From Rheinheimera soli (GTDB lineage Bacteria; Pseudomonadota; Gammaproteobacteria; Enterobacterales; Alteromonadaceae): 64,000 nucleotides of DNA. Position numbers and translations under genes: made by a program. Location: assembly GCF_021290985.1 (NCBI RefSeq), contig NZ_JAJOYU010000007.1, positions 1 to 64,000 of the forward strand, read 5' to 3'. This document shows, piece after piece, positions 27,355-34,900 of the stretch. Under the pieces are notes generated by a model. The model searched no databases, was not told the DNA's origin, and saw nothing but the letters and a program-made list of their open reading frames with translations. Numbering within the stretch: the first letter of the stretch is position 1; every line of letters begins with the position of its first letter.

Positions 27355-28413
27355 GTGAAGACATCGATGTTGTTCATTTTATTGAGCCTAGGGGTTCATC
27401 TGCCTGCTTTGGCTGAAGCAACAAGTACAGCGCCAAAGGCAAAAGCTCCGGCCCAAACCGAGCTCTTTAGCACTGCGCCCAGTCTGCAAAAAAGCCGTAG
27501 CTGTTTTAGCGGGCCTTTTCAAAGTTACGATAGCTATATTGCTTTTCGGCTCAAAATGGCAAAAAACCGGCCAAACTTTTCCGAAGCCAAACTGCGGGCT
27601 CAACTGCCTCAGGCTGATTATGAAGGTTTCATACAGAAGCTGGATTGTCAGGAGTTTGTTTACAAAGTAGGGGATGTGCCCGTTATTGGTTTTATGATTA
27701 AACCTAAGCAGATCAGCGGTAAAGCTCCTGTGGTGATTTATAACAGAGGCGGTAATGCCGGTTATGGCCAGTTGGTATTTGGTTTTGTAATGCATGAACT
27801 GATGCCGATTGCTGAACAAGGTTTTGTCGTGATTGCCAGCAACTACAGAGGGCCACATAACTGGGGCAAACCAGCAGTCATGAATGCCGGAGCTGATGAG
27901 TTTGGTGGCGCTGAATTAGCGGACGTAAAAGCCTTGTTACCTATAATTCAGGGCATGAAACAGGCTGATGCCAGTCGTCTGGCGATGTGGGGCCATAGCA
28001 GAGGTGGCATGATGACCTATATGCTGGCCAAATCCATGCCTGAGCTGAAAACCATAGTAGTAGGAGCTGGTGCTACCGATTTAGCTAAAGAGCTGGAAAT
28101 TCGTCCTGCGATGGAAAAAGTGTTTGAAGCACGGATCCCAAACTACAGCAGCAATAAAGCCGCAGCTTTAGCTGAGCGCTCAGTGTTGTTATGGCCTGAA
28201 CAGTTACCGGCAGACTTGCCAATTTTGATTCAACACGGTGATCAGGATAAGCAGGTGTCGGTTCGAAATGCAGAACAATTAGCCTTAAAACTGAAGGAAT
28301 TAAAGCACCCGCATCAACTGCTGATTTATCCGGGCGCTGACCATGGTTTTAACCCTGTGCGGGCCAAAGCGCAGCAGGATATGATCAACTGGCTTAAGCG
28401 GTATTTAGGCTAA
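27355..28413 (+). CDS. secreted alpha/beta hydrolase, prolyl-oligopeptidase-like
   Basis: A 352-residue serine hydrolase with a Sec signal (LFILLSLGVHLPALAEA). Catalytic triad candidates are the nucleophile Ser in GHSRGG (about residue 220), Asp in HGDQDKQVS and His in GADHGFNP. The oxyanion region is YNRGGNAGYG. The fold resembles the S9 peptidase catalytic domain without the beta propeller, so it may be an esterase or dipeptidyl-type peptidase. The start is GTG at 27355 with AAGGAAG upstream; no better ATG precedes the signal. Confidence 0.88.
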   Translation: MKTSMLFILLSLGVHLPALAEATSTAPKAKAPAQTELFSTAPSLQKSRSCFSGPFQSYDSYIAFRLKMAKNRPNFSEAKLRAQLPQADYEGFIQKLDCQEFVYKVGDVPVIGFMIKPKQISGKAPVVIYNRGGNAGYGQLVFGFVMHELMPIAEQGFVVIASNYRGPHNWGKPAVMNAGADEFGGAELADVKALLPIIQGMKQADASRLAMWGHSRGGMMTYMLAKSMPELKTIVVGAGATDLAKELEIRPAMEKVFEARIPNYSSNKAAALAERSVLLWPEQLPADLPILIQHGDQDKQVSVRNAEQLALKLKELKHPHQLLIYPGADHGFNPVRAKAQQDMINWLKRYLG

Positions 28414-28448
28414 GCTCTCTAGGGTAACTCTAAGGCAAAGGGGGAATT

Positions 28449-29264
28449 ATGTTTAAAACTAGTGTATTGATACTGCTTGGTTTTTTATCTTTCTGCTCCT
28501 TTGCAGCAAAAGCGCAGCAACTTCAGATCCAGTTGCCTGATCAACAACAGCAATGGACGCTGGCGCAAATCAAACAAAAAGTGCCAGTACAACAGATCAA
28601 GCTATTTGACCCTGTCTACAACAGCGACAAAAGCTTTGAAGGCGTGTCTTTACTGCAACTGTTAAAGGCTGCAGGTTATAAGCAGGGTCAATCTGCCGAT
28701 GAGGTGGTGCTGACCGCCTCTGATGGCTATGCGCCCAGCATGCCACTTGAGTATTTGCTGGACGACCAGGCTGTGCTGGTATTTGCCGAAACCGGTAAAA
28801 AAGATTTTGACTTTGCCCCAGTCGCCCAGGGTAAAGCTATGGTGTCGCCTGCGCCATTTTATCTGGTGTGGAAACAAGGCAAAGCAGTAGAAAAAACCAG
28901 ACCCTGGCCTTATCAGTTGGTAAAGCTGGAGCTGATCAGTTTCCAGCAACAATACCCCAAGCTATACCCAACCAACGCAGCCCAAAACTCAGCGGCATAT
29001 CAGGGCTTTTTGCTGTTTAAACAAAGCTGCATCAGCTGCCATTCCATCAACCTGCAAGGTGGCGAATTAGGCCCGGAGCTTAACGCGCCAAAAAACATCA
29101 CCGAATACTGGACTGACGATCATTTAAAGGCCTTTATTCCGAACGCCTCGGGCTACAGATACAAAAGCAAAATGCCGACTTTTCCGCAGTTTAGCGCAGA
29201 GGATATCGACCACTTAGTGGCGTATTTAAAGCATATGAAGGATTATAAAATTCAGTTGCCTTAG
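28449..29264 (+). CDS. periplasmic monohaem cytochrome c with N-terminal oxidoreductase-like domain
   Basis: A 271-residue exported protein (signal MFKTSVLILLGFLSFCSFAAKAQ). Residues about 25-165 resemble the small molybdopterin-type/sulfite-oxidase-like fold (FDPVYNSDKSFEGVSLLQLLKAAGY, then LTASDGYAPSMPLEYLL) but I see no cofactor-binding Cys there. The C-terminal third is a class I cytochrome c with one haem site CISCH and a likely axial Met in KSKMPTF. It probably carries electrons in the periplasm. GGGGAA precedes the ATG. No partner dehydrogenase is adjacent. Confidence 0.82.
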   Translation: MFKTSVLILLGFLSFCSFAAKAQQLQIQLPDQQQQWTLAQIKQKVPVQQIKLFDPVYNSDKSFEGVSLLQLLKAAGYKQGQSADEVVLTASDGYAPSMPLEYLLDDQAVLVFAETGKKDFDFAPVAQGKAMVSPAPFYLVWKQGKAVEKTRPWPYQLVKLELISFQQQYPKLYPTNAAQNSAAYQGFLLFKQSCISCHSINLQGGELGPELNAPKNITEYWTDDHLKAFIPNASGYRYKSKMPTFPQFSAEDIDHLVAYLKHMKDYKIQLP

Positions 29265-29446
29265 TGGTGGGTAGTTAATGACTCGTTCAACTTTTATTAG
29301 CTCAAACCAACGGATAAATATCCAAGTGTCCAGCTTGAGTAAACTCAAGAACAACTAGCGTACTGCCTGTATAAATTTTGTCTGTCTCAAATTTACAGAT
29401 TTCAGAAAAAATTGTTGAAATAGAGGTACGTCAGAGTTAGTTTGGT

Positions 29447-29521
29447 ATGAGTAAAAATCAGAAAAGAAGGCAGAAAAATGCTCGACTTGCGGGTGGACTG
29501 CCTTTGAAAATGGATTGTTAA
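29447..29521 (+). CDS. possible 24-residue basic microprotein
   Basis: A short frame starting MSKNQKRRQKNARLAGG and ending KMDC, unusually rich in Lys, Arg and Gln. It ends inside the first cassette core site. There is no clear ribosome site, so it may be chance. The rest of the gap 29265-29536 contains no other gene that I can support; it may hold a degraded attachment site. Confidence 0.2.
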   Translation: MSKNQKRRQKNARLAGGLPLKMDC

Positions 29522-29536
29522 ACCTTAAGGGATGTC

Positions 29537-30046
29537 ATGCAGCAAGAACCTGAAATGCGAGATCTGTCTGAATTTCTGAATGAGTTCAACAAAGAAAGTG
29601 ACAGAGGTGCAGCCCTAAATGCAGCTGCTGTTTTGGATGATTGGCTGGAAAATATTCTTAGGTCTTTCTTTGCTGATAACAAATCAGGAAAAGAGCTTAT
29701 CAACGGGTTTAATGCGCCCCTTGGTACATTTGCAGCGAAAGCAGCTGCCGCTCATGCGCTCGGACTTTTGCAAGATAATGAATTTCAGGAAATTACTTTA
29801 ATCCGAAAAATTAGAAACGAGTTCGGTCATAGCTGGAAAGGCGTCAGTTTTGAGTCAGAAAAAGTAGCGGGCCTGGTCAATCAGCTTCCTTGGTGCGGCC
29901 CAGTTGAGCTTGAGGAAGAATCAACGCCGAGGGCACGCTTTAATTTTTCCATTGCAATTTTATTAACAGATTTAATGTGGCGCGCCCGACTGGTCGCCAA
30001 AGAAAAGAGAGCTACTAAAACGTGGCCAAACAAATCAAGAGCTTAA
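29537..30046 (+). CDS. MltR family protein (cassette 1)
   Basis: A 169-residue all-alpha protein of the MltR (mannitol repressor) family: FLNEFNKESDRGAALNAAAVLDDWLENILRSFF, then the family hallmark FNAPLGTFAAKAAAAHALGLL and LIRKIRNEFGHSW. E. coli MltR modulates mannitol operon expression without a recognisable DNA-binding domain. Here there is no mannitol operon, and the gene is carried as an integron cassette, so the role is unknown and may be toxin/antitoxin-like or regulatory. AAGG is placed 6 bases before the ATG. Confidence 0.85.
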   Translation: MQQEPEMRDLSEFLNEFNKESDRGAALNAAAVLDDWLENILRSFFADNKSGKELINGFNAPLGTFAAKAAAAHALGLLQDNEFQEITLIRKIRNEFGHSWKGVSFESEKVAGLVNQLPWCGPVELEEESTPRARFNFSIAILLTDLMWRARLVAKEKRATKTWPNKSRA

Positions 30047-30047
30047 G

Positions 30048-30131
30048 GCTTAACAAGGCCAGGCACGGCGACGGCTTTTCCGTTGCGGCTACGCCTCCAC
30101 TACAAAGCCGCGCGTGCTGGCGGCGTTATGT
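30048..30131 (+). repeat. attC recombination site of cassette 1
   Basis: R'' GCTTAAC (30048-30054); L'' GCCAG-G-CACG with an extra G against L' CGTG-CTGGC; central stem CGGCTTT/AAAGCCG; R' GTTATGT (30125-30131). Spacers of 3 bases flank both arms symmetrically. The unpaired G in the left arm is the extrahelical base that integron integrases read to choose the strand. Confidence 0.85.
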
Positions 30132-30165
30132 TTTATAGAAAATATCAGCAGAAAGGAAAATGTAA

Positions 30166-30450
30166 ATGACTAGGCCAACGAGACAGCCACGTGATGGAGT
30201 CGTCGCGAACCCAAATACGTTTCAAGTAGCTCGACAAAGTCTAGGAAACGATGTGCAACACTTCCAGACAGCTGCAAGAACGCCTTTTACGGCAGAAGCG
30301 CACGTTCCTGCAAAAGGTGGTCATGTTGGGGAGCCATGTATTTGGATAAAAAACGCAAATGGTAGCGTCGCATATATATTCGAAGGATGCTGGGGTCATG
30401 TCACAAACTACGCTGGCGTGTATATTGATGTATATACACCTGTATTGTAG
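30166..30450 (+). CDS. unknown protein (cassette 2)
   Basis: A 94-residue protein that I do not recognise. The N-terminal half is polar with basic and Gln residues (RPTRQPRDGVV, VARQSLGNDVQHF); the C-terminal half has WIKNANGSVAYIFEGCWGHV and ends in an aromatic strand. There is no signal peptide or membrane helix. AAAGGAA lies upstream of the ATG, with an out-of-register ATG-TAA in between. It is bounded by attC sites on both sides, the hallmark of a cassette gene. Confidence 0.72.
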   Translation: MTRPTRQPRDGVVANPNTFQVARQSLGNDVQHFQTAARTPFTAEAHVPAKGGHVGEPCIWIKNANGSVAYIFEGCWGHVTNYAGVYIDVYTPVL

Positions 30451-30452
30451 AA

Positions 30453-30551
30453 ACATAACAAAGCCAAGCGCAATCGTGCAATGTAAAAAACGCATTGCAC
30501 TGGATACTTCCTGGACCTCGCTTCGCTCGGCCTGTGCTGCGAGCGTTAAAT
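30453..30551 (+). repeat. attC site of cassette 2
   Basis: R'' ACATAAC (30453-30459) exactly complements the cassette's own opening core GTTATGT, and R' GTTAAAT (30545-30551) fits GTTRRRY fully. A perfect internal stem GTGCAATG/CATTGCAC is present. The L arms pair poorly (CGCA with TGCG), so the site may be weak. Confidence 0.68.
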
Positions 30552-30858
30552 GTACCCAAGCATGAAGATCGCAGATATGAAACCCGCAGTAATAATGATA
30601 TCGGTATGCGCACTGATCGGAGTGGCTATAGACTACTTCACTGGGTTTTATTGGTTAACTGTGATGCTGATCGCGATGATTGCAGCTTTGATCAATGGCT
30701 TGGTCATGTTTAACGAAGATCTAGAGCCGGATGGTTTTGATTATGAGGCAGGGGTTAGCGACACAGACCTTGCAAAATTGGAGCAGCGTAAGGCAAACCT
30801 GATTCAGATATCCATAATTATTGTTTTAGTTATAGGTGCTATATGGTCCCACATTTAA
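30550..30858 (+). CDS. small inner-membrane protein (cassette 3)
   Basis: A 102-residue protein with two hydrophobic hairpin helices near the N-terminus (about residues 13-52), a cytosolic acidic stretch (NEDLEPDGFDYEAGVSDTDL) and a C-terminal helix (ISIIIVLVIGAIW). I do not recognise a family. The first ATG (30550) overlaps the core site GTTAAAT; the in-frame ATG at 30562 or 30577 may be the real start because no ribosome site fits the first. It ends within the R'' of the next attC. Confidence 0.7.
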   Translation: MYPSMKIADMKPAVIMISVCALIGVAIDYFTGFYWLTVMLIAMIAALINGLVMFNEDLEPDGFDYEAGVSDTDLAKLEQRKANLIQISIIIVLVIGAIWSHI

Positions 30859-30940
30859 CAAGCGCATGTTGTTCGCCCCTGCGGGGCTTGTTGCACCTTG
30901 CCCCAAAAGACTTCATTGATTTAGTTTCAATGCGTTTAAT
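30853..30940 (+). repeat. attC site of cassette 3
   Basis: R'' ATTTAAC (30853-30859) exactly complements the cassette opening GTTAAAT at 30545. The left arm GCAT-G-TTG pairs with CAATGC (30929-30934) leaving a bulged G, followed directly by R' GTTTAAT (30934-30940), one off consensus. The internal stem CGCCCC/GGGGC is present. The arm spacing is uneven, so it may be a partly decayed site at the end of the array. Confidence 0.62.
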
Positions 30941-31124
30941 GAACGTAAAAACAGAAAAGAACAGAGAGAATAGCTAACAAATCTGGCTTAAATTTAACGG
31001 GGCAAGATTCAAGATCTGGCCCTGATAGGTTTGTACCAAGACTTTAAGCACTGAGTAAAGCCCAAGATTGTACCTCCACATAAATGTGAAATAACAAACT
31101 GAATTAAAAGGAAAAAAATAAGTG

Positions 31125-32018
31125 ATGGATCGTATTTGTATGTTCGTTATTCCGCTGCTTTCCATGCTCACTATGAGCAGCAAAAGTTATAGCCAAGATG
31201 AGTTTCCAGCGCTCAAAGGCCCTTACCTGGGGCAAACCCCACCGGGTTTAACCGCCAAGCCCTTTGCACCCGGCATTGTGAATACAGAAGAATGGGGGGA
31301 CGCTGGTGGTTTCTCTCCTGATATGAACGAGTTTTTTGTCACCAGATGGAAACACTCTCGTGACGCCAGAGAACCGGAACCCGTCATTTTTAGAAAGGTG
31401 GGCGATCAGTGGCATAAGATAGCTGTGCCGGCTGGAGAAAGCAGACCCTTTTACGCCCCAGACGGCAAAACCCTGCATTATGGTGCCAAATATAAAGAGC
31501 GCACAGCTGACGGTTGGTCAGAGCTGAAAAGCCTTGGCCCTGCCTTTGAAGCAATACGCATTATGAGTCTTTCAGTGTCAGCCAAAGGTACTTTAGTTCT
31601 GGACGAGAGAGGCAGTTCCGCCCTTGATGGAATTCTTCGGTACTCAAGGCTCGAGAGTGGCAAATGGCAAGATCCGAAGCCGCTTCCAAGGGAAATCAAT
31701 ACCGGCAAATGGAACGCCCATCCTTACATCGCCCCTGACGAGAGCTACCTGATGTGGGACGGTGAAAGAGAGAGCGGGTATGGCGATGCTGACCTCTATA
31801 TCAGTTTCCGGCAGAAAGATGGCTCATGGGGTGAAGCTATTAATCTGGGGGACAAGGTAAATACAGACGCCGGAGAAGGGGGCCCACAGGTCACACCTGA
31901 TGGAAAATATCTCTTGTTCAATAGAATGGTGCCAAATGCAAACGGCAAGGCGGGCTCTCAATCCGATTTATACTGGATTGATGCGCAGATCATCGAAGAC
32001 CTCAAGCCCAAAGAATAA
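31125..32018 (+). CDS. secreted PD40/TolB-type beta-propeller protein
   Basis: A 297-residue exported protein (signal MDRICMFVIPLLSMLTMSSKSYS). Repeated propeller blades are visible: GFSPDMNEFFVTRW, ESRPFYAPDGKTLHYGAK, APDESYLMWDGERESGYGDADLYIS, VTPDGKYLLFNR with SQSDLYWID, the pattern of WD40-like PD40 domains. Such proteins often bind peptidoglycan-associated partners or sugars; no enzyme site is evident. The ATG at 31125 is preferred to the adjoining GTG at 31122. It lies just past the cassette array and could be a fourth, decayed cassette, or ordinary chromosome. Confidence 0.8.
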   Translation: MDRICMFVIPLLSMLTMSSKSYSQDEFPALKGPYLGQTPPGLTAKPFAPGIVNTEEWGDAGGFSPDMNEFFVTRWKHSRDAREPEPVIFRKVGDQWHKIAVPAGESRPFYAPDGKTLHYGAKYKERTADGWSELKSLGPAFEAIRIMSLSVSAKGTLVLDERGSSALDGILRYSRLESGKWQDPKPLPREINTGKWNAHPYIAPDESYLMWDGERESGYGDADLYISFRQKDGSWGEAINLGDKVNTDAGEGGPQVTPDGKYLLFNRMVPNANGKAGSQSDLYWIDAQIIEDLKPKE

Positions 32019-32176
32019 TCCATCTAACAATCGCAGAAAGTGCGACGCCCCGGATGGCGCGCCTTCTGCGTACTTTAGTACCTCTGGGGTAGGTTCTTGT
32101 TTCTTGAACAAAGATTAATTCTGTATGTCGCACTAACTGATAGAACGAGCTGACCCTCACCACTAACTTCTAGCCA

Positions 32177-33067
32177 CTAAAGTTCACCCTGCAGCAACTT
32201 AGTGCGAATTTCTGCTAACTCTGCCCGGCGGGCATCAGTAGTTTCTGGGTAAGCTAAATCCAGTCCGGCCAGAGTTTCGTTAATAATGCTCGAGATAATT
32301 AAGCGAGCATTTTTCTTGTCGTCGGCCGGTATCACATACCAGGGTGCAACTTTGGTGCTGGTATTGCTTAAACACTCGGCATAGGCACTCATGTAACTAT
32401 CCCAGTGTTGGCGTTGTGCTGTGTCGGCTTCGGAGAACTTCCAGTTCTTGTTGGGCTTGTCGATGCGGTCGAGAAAACGGCGGCATTGTTCTTCTTTAGA
32501 CAGGTGCAAAAAGAACTTGATGACTTTAGTGCCGTTGCGCACCAGATGTGCTTCAGAGCCAACAATAGAGCGGTAGCGATCACGCCAGAAAGGCCCGGAG
32601 TTAAGGTTTTTGTACGGCAGTTTTTGTGCCTCTAGTAGCTGGGGTTGCACCTTTACAATCAGTACTTCTTCGTAATAAGAACGGTTGAAAATACCTATTT
32701 GCCCACGCTCGGGCAGGGCACAGTGGCTGCGCCAGAGAAAATCATGATCCAGTTCGGTGGCACTTGGGTGTTTGAAACTGTGTACCCGGCAGCCTTGTGG
32801 GTTAATGCCCGACATTACATGGCGAATGGCGCCGTCTTTACCTGCAGCATCCATCGCCTGAAAGATAATCAGCAGAGAATAACTGTTGTCGGCATAAAAT
32901 AATTCCTGAGCTTTTTTCAGCTTGTCGGTGCTGGCGCTCAGCTGTTTTTTATAATCTTTTGAGGAGCTATAGAAGGGTTCAGCCAGCGTGGCATGCTGGT
33001 GTAAATCCAGTTTAGTACCTGGGGCTACGGCATAATCGGCACTGCTGATCGTTGGCTTTTTTGTCAT
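32177..33067 (-). CDS. ppk2: polyphosphate kinase 2 family protein
   Basis: A 296-residue PPK2-type phosphotransferase moving phosphate between polyphosphate and nucleoside (di)phosphates. Walker A is FQAMDAAGKDG with Lys at residue 77, followed by IRHVMSGINPQGC, and the Walker B region is FNRSYYEEVLIVKV. The lid has HLSKEEQCRRFLDRIDKPNKNWKF. The length and HVMSGINPQGC style match the short class that includes AMP/ADP-using enzymes (class III-like); the class call is tentative. It is monocistronic. The 158 bases downstream (32019-32176) hold only imperfect repeats. Confidence 0.92.
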   Translation of the reverse strand: MTKKPTISSADYAVAPGTKLDLHQHATLAEPFYSSSKDYKKQLSASTDKLKKAQELFYADNSYSLLIIFQAMDAAGKDGAIRHVMSGINPQGCRVHSFKHPSATELDHDFLWRSHCALPERGQIGIFNRSYYEEVLIVKVQPQLLEAQKLPYKNLNSGPFWRDRYRSIVGSEAHLVRNGTKVIKFFLHLSKEEQCRRFLDRIDKPNKNWKFSEADTAQRQHWDSYMSAYAECLSNTSTKVAPWYVIPADDKKNARLIISSIINETLAGLDLAYPETTDARRAELAEIRTKLLQGEL

Positions 33068-33392
33068 CTGTTATCACTCGCTTTAGGTGAATTTGGGTAC
33101 TGTTCTGTATTCAGGGTTTTCGTCAGATCGGCCTCTGGGTCAGGTTTTGTAGCGCAGGTCATTTATGCCCTTCGCTTTTAGTGTCGATTGATCAGACCTA
33201 TTTAGATAGCACCCAATGGTGATAACACATAGCAGCCGCTACTACCACCACATCTTTAAGCAGGTGACCAAAACCGCTACCTTAGAGGCTTGTGCATTAC
33301 TAACGGGCTGGTTTGGTTATACCTGCTCAACGGCAACATGCACCAACCTCAGCTGAAATAAATTTATGCCATAGTTGAATTTTTATATTGCC

Positions 33393-33408
33393 ACTTAAAC
33401 GATTAAGT
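33393..33408. promoter_or_regulatory. LacI-type operator upstream of the MFS gene
   Basis: ACTTAAACGATTAAGT, a 16-base near-perfect palindrome with the central CG of LacI-family operators. It differs by one base from the site before the TonB receptor (40522) and is identical in reverse complement to the site in the amylosucrase gene (53743). The 532-base gap 33068-33599 otherwise holds no gene that I can support. Confidence 0.75.
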
Positions 33409-33446
33409 TGTAGTTTTAAAGCATAAATAAAGAGGAATAATCTGAC

Positions 33447-33485
33447 ATGCCAGATGACGTTGTCATTGTGCCCTGGGGAGGGTAA
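33447..33485 (+). CDS. possible 12-residue leader peptide
   Basis: A short frame MPDDVVIVPWGG with AGAGGAA 9 bases upstream, between the operator and the MFS gene. An ATGAC/GTCAT hairpin lies within it. It might be a leader peptide, but it could be chance. Confidence 0.2.
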   Translation: MPDDVVIVPWGG

Positions 33486-33599
33486 AGCGTGCCGGGTACC
33501 ATCGAAGCCGACTACACTCAGCATTGAGCTGATTGGGACGGTATTTCCTGATAAAAATCAGCATCGATAAAATCGAATGCGTTATGACAGGGTAGACCC

Positions 33600-34847
33600 A
33601 TGCAACAAGTTCAAACTTTAAATGCGAGTTCTCCACCTTCATCCACAGCACCGCTGTCGCCTAGCGCTTTTACGCAGGTGAAGTGGATGACTTGCCTGAT
33701 GTTTTTTGTCTTTGCTATGACCACAGATGCAGTGGGCGTCATTATTCCGCAAGTGGTAGCACAGTTTCAGTTGAGCTTAACTGAAGCCGCCGCTTTTCAT
33801 TATGTGCCTATGTTATTTATTGGTTTATCCGGTTTGTTTTTAGGCCGGTATGCCGACCGCTTTGGCCGCAAAAAGGTGATCCTTGCCGGTTTAGCGCTTT
33901 ACGCTATAGCTTGTGTGGCTTTTATTTTTGGCGAAAGCTTTTTGTATTATCTGCTGCTGTTGGGTGTCAGTGGTTTAAGCATAGGTTTATTTAAAACCGG
34001 CGCTTTGGCTTTAGTAGGAGACGTTAGTCCTGATGCCAACAGTCACACCCGACTGATGAACCGAGTCGAAGGTTTTTTTGGCTTAGGTGCTATTTTTGGC
34101 CCTGCTTTGGTGGGTTTATTGATAGCGGCGTCGCTGGATTGGACTCAGCTTTATCTGCTGGCTGGGCTTATTTGTGCTCTGTTATTGGTGATGGCGTTAC
34201 GGCTGGATTATCCGGCTTATCAGCCACAACAACAAAGTTCGGTCTGGCAAAGTCTGGCCTTGGTGAAAGATAAACATGCGCTGGGGTTTTCGCTGGCTAT
34301 CGCTTGTTATGTGGCTACTGAAGTCGCTATTTTTGTTTGGTTGCCTACGTTATTACAAAGTTACGATGGCAACTTCACTGTGCTGGCCGCCCACGCCATT
34401 ACAGTGTTTTTTATTCTGCGCACAGCAGGGCGTTTCCTGGCTGAGTGGTTGCTGCTGCGTTTTAACTGGACGGCGTTATTAGCCTGGTTTGGCAGCGCTA
34501 TTTTTATCTGTTTTGCTTTGAGTATGTATTTTGGTGTCGCTGCCGCTTTATGGCTGATGCCGCTATCCGGGCTTTTTATGTCGATGATGTACCCAACGCT
34601 TAATTCCAAAGGCATCAGCTGTTTTCCACGCCAGCAGCACGGTGCAGCAGCTGGTTTAATTCTGGCCTTCACTGCTTTAGCTGCGGCTTTAGGGCCACTG
34701 CTGATGGGCTTAGTTGGCGATGCGCTGGGTGATGTACGTTATGGTTTTTATCTGGCGACAGGTTTTGCTTTGCTGCTAATGCTGGGGCTGTGGTGGAATC
34801 ATTTTGTGCAACCTGCCGCCAGACGTCTAGCGCTTGGGCATGATTAA
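33600..34847 (+). CDS. MFS sugar transporter, probably sucrose/alpha-glucoside
   Basis: A 415-residue inner-membrane transporter with 12 predicted helices. The MFS signature between helices 2 and 3 is GRYADRFGRKKV. A 30-residue Ser/Pro-rich N-terminal tail precedes helix 1. The upstream operator shared with the TonB receptor and the amylosucrase gene points to uptake of the same sugar, with sucrose most likely. The leader from operator to ATG is about 190 bases, unusually long. A bidirectional terminator follows. Confidence 0.88.
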   Translation: MQQVQTLNASSPPSSTAPLSPSAFTQVKWMTCLMFFVFAMTTDAVGVIIPQVVAQFQLSLTEAAAFHYVPMLFIGLSGLFLGRYADRFGRKKVILAGLALYAIACVAFIFGESFLYYLLLLGVSGLSIGLFKTGALALVGDVSPDANSHTRLMNRVEGFFGLGAIFGPALVGLLIAASLDWTQLYLLAGLICALLLVMALRLDYPAYQPQQQSSVWQSLALVKDKHALGFSLAIACYVATEVAIFVWLPTLLQSYDGNFTVLAAHAITVFFILRTAGRFLAEWLLLRFNWTALLAWFGSAIFICFALSMYFGVAAALWLMPLSGLFMSMMYPTLNSKGISCFPRQQHGAAAGLILAFTALAAALGPLLMGLVGDALGDVRYGFYLATGFALLLMLGLWWNHFVQPAARRLALGHD

Positions 34848-34864
34848 GTTTTAGCAGGTTTTGT

Positions 34865-34896
34865 AACAAAGGCAGCCTGGGCTGCCTTTGTTGTTT
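34865..34896. terminator. bidirectional terminator between MFS and halogenase genes
   Basis: A 13-base perfect stem, AACAAAGGCAGCC with GGCTGCCTTTGTT, and a tiny loop, between converging genes. A T-rich stretch follows on the plus strand. Confidence 0.8.
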
Positions 34897-34900
34897 TAGC

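Larger units (their letters stand above)
29517..30940 (+). mobile_element. integron gene-cassette array without integrase (CALIN-like)
   Basis: Three short genes in one direction, two of them each followed by an attC-like fold-back and the third ending in a likely attC. Core-site bookkeeping matches integron rules: GTTATGT opening cassette 2 (30125) is the exact complement of that cassette's own R'' ACATAAC (30453), and GTTAAAT opening cassette 3 (30545) is the exact complement of its R'' ATTTAAC (30853). Cassette 1 opens at GTTAAAC (29517) and has R'' GCTTAAC (30048), one mismatch. No tyrosine recombinase intI is in the window. Confidence 0.78.

Noticed and set aside
29265-29523. attI or an additional attC before cassette 1
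   Set aside because: Only the core GTTAAAC fits; no paired arms or integrase gene are visible.
30401-30613. Minus-strand 70-codon frame over the second attC
   Set aside because: Frames on the opposite strand of attC sites are common artefacts of their palindromic structure.
30990-31030. Repeat ATCTGGC twice with GGGGCAAG facing CTTGCCCC
   Set aside because: Too short and imperfect to be called a mobile element or terminator; it may be part of the decayed array end.
33190-33300. Minus-strand remnant reading GSGFGHLLKDVVVVAAAM
   Set aside because: It is reminiscent of a DoxX/DUF417-like membrane tail and ends in a stop, but it is preceded by an in-frame stop and too short to call a pseudogene.
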